Below, one piece after another: positions 60,705 through 64,000 of a stretch of 64,000 bases of DNA. Position numbers and translations under genes: made by a program. Source of the stretch: Erythrophleum ivorense (taxonomy: Eukaryota; Streptophyta; Magnoliopsida; Fabales; Fabaceae). The DNA lies in assembly GCA_026724425.1 (NCBI GenBank), contig JAIUCV010000003.1, positions 57,305,088-57,369,087 of the forward strand, written 5' to 3'. The notes below the pieces were generated by a model. It was not told the origin of the DNA. It worked only from the letters and a program-made list of their open reading frames with translations, and made no database searches. Positions within the stretch are counted from its first letter, which is position 1, and each line of letters begins with the position of its first letter.

Positions 60705-60903
60705 GTAAAATTTATAAACGTTTTAAGAGTCTCCAAATATTTTCTTCCAATCAAAATAATATTTCTATTAGGCAAAAACGAAATCCCAAGTGCTTGTCCA
60801 ATTATCTTTGACCCCCAAAACAATCTTACTTTGTATCGAAGTTAAATTTTAATGCAATAAAGAGTCGATAAATGATTCTAAAAGATCCAAATAAAATTAC
60901 TCT
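60346..60903. repeat. Direct repeat of about 170 bp (60346-60520 and 60730-60903)
   Basis: Both units start tccaaatattttctt(t/c)caat, share (a)gatccca(t/g)ct..cttg(c)cc, then ccaaaacaa(c/t), actttgtat, gttaaatttt/c and an agagt(c)-ataaatt/gattct end. The second unit ends directly before the left inverted repeat of the 60906-62918 element. The first unit lies inside the MITE-like unit at 60210-60704. Confidence 0.75.
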
Positions 60904-60905
60904 CC

Positions 60906-61030
60906 AATATTAAGAGTTCGAGTTCTCTGCACAGCGGCTTCCTGCATCTCGCCCTGCACATCGACAAAACGACGTCGTTTCTGGTTTAATGAAACACTAC
61001 GTCCTAAGTTCATAATTCTAAAATGAAGCC
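60906..61030 (+). repeat. Left 125-bp inverted repeat arm
   Basis: Starts aatattaagagttcgagttc and ends aaatgaagcc. It pairs with 62794-62918. Confidence 0.95.
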
Positions 61031-61462
61031 GCTGTCGTCCAGAAACAGTTGCAAATTTCATTCAATACTCCTTAGGCTGCTTTGGGCTTTACATGAATTT
61101 TTATTCATTTTGAAATTAATTTTTTAGAATGGAGTTTTACTGAATGAGATAATTTGGGTTTGACGAAGTCAAATAATAAACATTTTTTAAAAAATTAACC
61201 CAAACACATCGTTTAATCAAAATAAATATTTAAAAAATTAATAATTTTTTCTCCTCCAAAATTTTGGCCAAAAGAGTATTAGTCTCATGATCTTAAACAA
61301 CATTTCTAGGAGAATTAACTATTAAAAATTAAGAATATAATGTTAAATAGCAAAAATATTTAGTATTTCTATTGAAAAATGTTGTAATAAACTTCTAAAA
61401 CTTCTACTTAAACTTTCTGCTTTGATTAATTGGTTATGGTGGGTTTGATTTGTTGCTTTTAT

Positions 61463-62499
61463 CGTACGACGAGGATCCACGCTAGCAGCATGGAGTGCTA
61501 TCTTCATGGCCTCGAGCGATGGCTTTAGGAGGACCGGGAACTCATCGAGGGGGGTTGACCTGCAGAGATTCGGGTTCATGGTTTCGAAGCATATAATTTG
61601 CTCGAAGCAGTTGCTTAACCTAAGCTGATTTAACACCTTCATCGTGTGAATCCTATCTGAATTTGTGAATATCTGAAGCAATTTTTTTTTGGGAGGGGGG
61701 GAACGTGGGGTTCGTTAAAAAGAAGATGAACAAGATAATCGAAGGAATGAAAAGAAAACGTTAGTTCAAAGCATACAATTTTTCTTTGCTTAATGCTACG
61801 AAGGAGGTTGAGCAGCTAAATATCAGGCTTGATAGACTCGTAAGGTAGTCTTCCGTGCACGAAGCTGTTGGTTTATGAAGAAAGAAAAGATTTAGAGAAA
61901 AATAGCAAGATTAATTTCCAATTCGATCGGAGTTAAAGGATTGATCAGATGAGGTTGTAATCACCTGTGATAATCTTCTATAGTGACATCATAGCCTAAT
62001 TCCTAGGAAGCAAAGGAAGAAATAGGATTTAGAAAAGTAGTATAGAAAGATGAAAATACTAAGGCGTGATAAATAGAGTGAATGATTACTCGCAAACCAG
62101 CGAGAGTGCTTCTGTAGGTTCTGAAGAGTTCAACATGGAGACTTGAGGCTTTGCTTTATGGGAATCCACATTTTTCCACTAGGAAAACTGCATGCAAATT
62201 AAATGGCCATATTTATTTAATTTGCAGATTGTGGGGTAATACGTACTTGAAAATATGGTAAAGTCAGAATACCGTCAATATTTTTCTTAAGAGCTTCACT
62301 GATTCCAGTGGTGGTTGGGTACAAAGTGTCATCCAAATATGCTTTAATGATCAATCATATATATCATGCATATGTAACAAAAATAAAGAAGTTTAAAAAA
62401 GGAAGAGATGTAGGGAAGGATTAAGGAAGAGTTACCAAAGAGGATGCAATCGAAAAGAGAAGAAGAATCAGGAGTAGATGATTTGCTGCAAGAATCCAT
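61463..62499 (-). pseudogene. HAD-family phosphatase (SDT1/pyrimidine 5'-nucleotidase-like) pseudogene, six exons
   Basis: Exons, approximate where splice sites are damaged: 62499-62436 (MDSCSKSSTPD...CILF), 62338-62265 (LDDTLYPTTTGISEALKKNI), 62178-62090 (EKCGFP, SKASSLHVELFRTY), 62002-61965 (ELGYDVTIEDYH), 61864-61777 (FVHGRLPYESIKPD) and 61672-61463 (IFTNSDRIHTMKVLNQLRLS, then CFEQIICFETMNPNL, EFPVLLKPSLEAMKIA, VDPRRT). This is the plant suppressor-of-TFIIS/C24B11.05-like HAD phosphatase family. Breaks: exon 2 acceptor AT instead of AG (62340-62339), removing the codon of the nucleophile Asp; missing donor after exon 2; TAA at 62158-62156; TAG at 61818-61816; donor AT instead of GT after exon 6 (61462-61461); and no final exon carrying the last HAD motif. 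It lies wholly inside the inverted-repeat unit. Confidence 0.88.
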
Positions 62500-62793
62500 G
62501 GCTAATTGGAATGAAGAAGAAGAAAATGAAGAATTCATGTGCATGAAAATACATGGTTGTGCAGTAGTATGGCTGCTGGAGATTACTGGAGAAAGAACGA
62601 GAGAAAAAGCATGAGTTTTCACCCTTCACCCACGAGCTTCACTGTCATGTTGCCACCAAATGCCTCAGATTTTTTCGTGTTTTGGCGCCATAATGCAGCA
62701 GAGGTGGCTGGCTGGAGGGAGACGACACAGGGCGTCAAAATGAAATTGCATGGACGGTTGAGATTTTCAGGCAACGGACAAACAAGATCTCAT

Positions 62794-62918
62794 GGCTTCA
62801 TTTCAGAATTCTGAACTCAAGACGCAGCATTTCATTAAACCAAAAACGGCGTCGTTTTGTCGATATGCAGGGCGAGATGCAGGAAGCCATTGTGCAGAGA
62901 ACTCAAACTCCCAATATT
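62794..62918 (-). repeat. Right 125-bp inverted repeat arm
   Basis: Reverse complement starts aatattgggagtttgagttc and ends aaatgaagcc. It is 88% identical to the left arm. It lies about 295 bases upstream of the pseudogene ATG. Confidence 0.95.
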
Positions 62919-63928
62919 AAAATGGTAAAAAATTTTATAAACTTCGAAATGATCATATCACCATCTTTTGCATATGCAATGAGGTTTTTCTTTAAAATTT
63001 GGTTTTATTTTGTAGCGTACTCTCAGAAATATTTTATATTGTGAGAGAATATGCCCCAGGAAGAAAATTAACAAGCTAAATTTTTATATCCGCTTATAGT
63101 TTAACATATTACCATATTAATTTTATATCAGGTCAATTAGAGTTGATAATTAGAAATAACATCGTAACTACAACAATTACGTTTACAAATTCGACATGGC
63201 TGCTCCTGTTATGACTTTCGAGGTATTAGGTCCTAAAACCAAATGGTGCCAATAAAATAAACCTAAAAGGAAAGGGTTGTTAGATCAAATTTTTCAAAAA
63301 TGGAGATATACAGGATACAAATATTTAACATTTCTATTAATCAAATACAAATTTAAAATTATGATGTGAATATTGTTCTATAATCCAAATTAAATGTGTT
63401 GTATAGTTCTTTTTTCTTTTTCTTTCTTTTTTATAAAAATTGTAGCAAATATAGATTATTCTAGCATTATTGGTTCGTACATTAACAATACATTTGAGAT
63501 CTCAAAAGGGGTAAACAGATATCTCTAAGAACCTTGGTCCCCAAAGAGACTACATAAATACTCCTTAATACTAGAAAATCTTTTAGGGAGAATCAATCAC
63601 TATTATCACTGAAAAATAACAAGTTCAACTGAGGTCATGATTAATTAGTGAGCTAAGAAAAATGAACAATCGAGCTTGTGATTGAATGAAATTAGCCAAG
63701 AGCCTTGATAGTTGAGTAGCCTACAAAAAGGGGAATATGGGGCTTGACATAGTTAGCATGATTTCCATGCAACCAAGTTTTGTTTAAGCATGAAAGATGC
63801 TACAAAGTAATTGGAAGCATAAAATATGGATGATGACCCATCATGACACGCTATTACTATTTGAGGAAGACATTAGAAAAGGAAAGGAAAGGACTAGAGC
63901 ACAAGGCATACAAACATACTATTAGGAA
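62919..63928. other. Intergenic region, nothing recognised
   Basis: AT-rich sequence without a coding frame, RNA gene or clear repeat. Confidence 0.5.
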
Positions 63929-64000
63929 TGACTAGTCACCAAGAGGGGGTGAATTGGGTGTTTAAATTAAAAAATTTAATACTAAATGATAGATTTTCAA
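63929..64000 (+). repeat. Start of a second TGAC...-type copia-like LTR, cut by the window end
   Basis: TGACTAGTCAC followed by CAAGAGGGGGTGAATTGG (63940-63957), identical over 18 bases to 3426-3443. Only 72 bases are inside the window, so the identity is tentative. Confidence 0.35.

Larger units (their letters stand above)
60906..62918. mobile_element. 2.0-kb unit with 125-bp terminal inverted repeats enclosing a captured gene (Pack-MULE-like)
   Basis: The left arm 60906-61030 and right arm 62794-62918 are inverted copies, 125 bp each, aligning without gaps with 15 differences (88% identity), 14 of which are transitions. Both carry a palindromic core (aaaacgacgtcgttt at 60966-60980; aacggcgtcgtttt on the right). 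Between them lies only the HAD-phosphatase pseudogene. Long inverted repeats around a gene fragment that keeps its introns are typical of Mutator-like Pack-MULEs. A clear 9-11 bp target duplication was not found, and no transposase is present, so the superfamily is an inference. Confidence 0.7.

Noticed and set aside
62539..62814. 91-codon plus-strand frame
   Set aside because: It overlaps the promoter side of the HAD pseudogene and runs into the inverted repeat; no recognised domain.

Overview
This window is nuclear DNA of a flowering plant, probably a eudicot; the species cannot be named from the sequence alone. The evidence is the AT-rich base composition, a multi-exon gene with typical plant introns, Ty3/gypsy chromovirus and Ty1/copia LTR elements, CACTA transposons, and a chloroplast psaB fragment inserted in nuclear DNA. 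Nearly everything left of 51 kb is transposable-element debris. The right 13 kb holds the only gene that looks intact, plus two broken gene copies.

Region 1-22 kb: a row of solo LTRs from one long-LTR gypsy family (2.7-3.9 kb each). One is partial at the left edge, one lies at 6503-10351 with perfect GACAA target duplications, one at 10967-13700, and one is inverted at 16638-21928 and itself split by a copia solo LTR at 16644-18234 (GTAAC duplications). Between them lie a fragment of an ABCG transporter gene (13887-14145), a copia reverse-transcriptase scrap, a CACTA end and a MITE-like inverted repeat.

Region 22-25 kb: AT-rich sequence with a CACTA accessory-protein fragment.

Region 25.3-42.5 kb: one old Tekay/Del-like chromovirus with a truncated 5' LTR, initiator-Met tRNA primer site, gag, protease, RT, RNase H, integrase, chromodomain-like tail, polypurine tract and full 3' LTR. 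It is interrupted by three younger solo LTRs, each with an exact 5-bp target duplication (GTTCA, TGTCA, GGTTT). Its coding region carries many stops, mostly of the CAG/CAA to TAG/TAA or TGG to TAG/TGA/TAA kind. Four catalytic Asp/Glu codons and the protease active-site Gly are changed by G-to-A.

Region 42.5-50.4 kb: a minus-strand CACTA TNP2-type transposase pseudogene (42.7-46.4 kb), a copia gag remnant (47.4-48.15 kb) and a likely copia LTR with primer site (49.93-50.36 kb).

Region 51.1-57.1 kb: a complete minus-strand ABCG/WBC half-size transporter gene, reconstructed as eight exons (2013 coding bases, 670 residues), with a TATA box and poly(A) signals. One intron uses a GC donor; the paralogous fragment at 13.9 kb has GT at the same junction.

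Region 57-64 kb: decayed intergenic DNA, a C-terminal EF-hand-like exon (59.2-59.5 kb), a CACTA end, MITE-like repeats, and a 2.0-kb unit (60906-62918) bounded by 125-bp, 88%-identical inverted repeats. This unit encloses a six-exon, intron-containing HAD-phosphatase pseudogene, which looks like gene capture by a Pack-MULE-type element.
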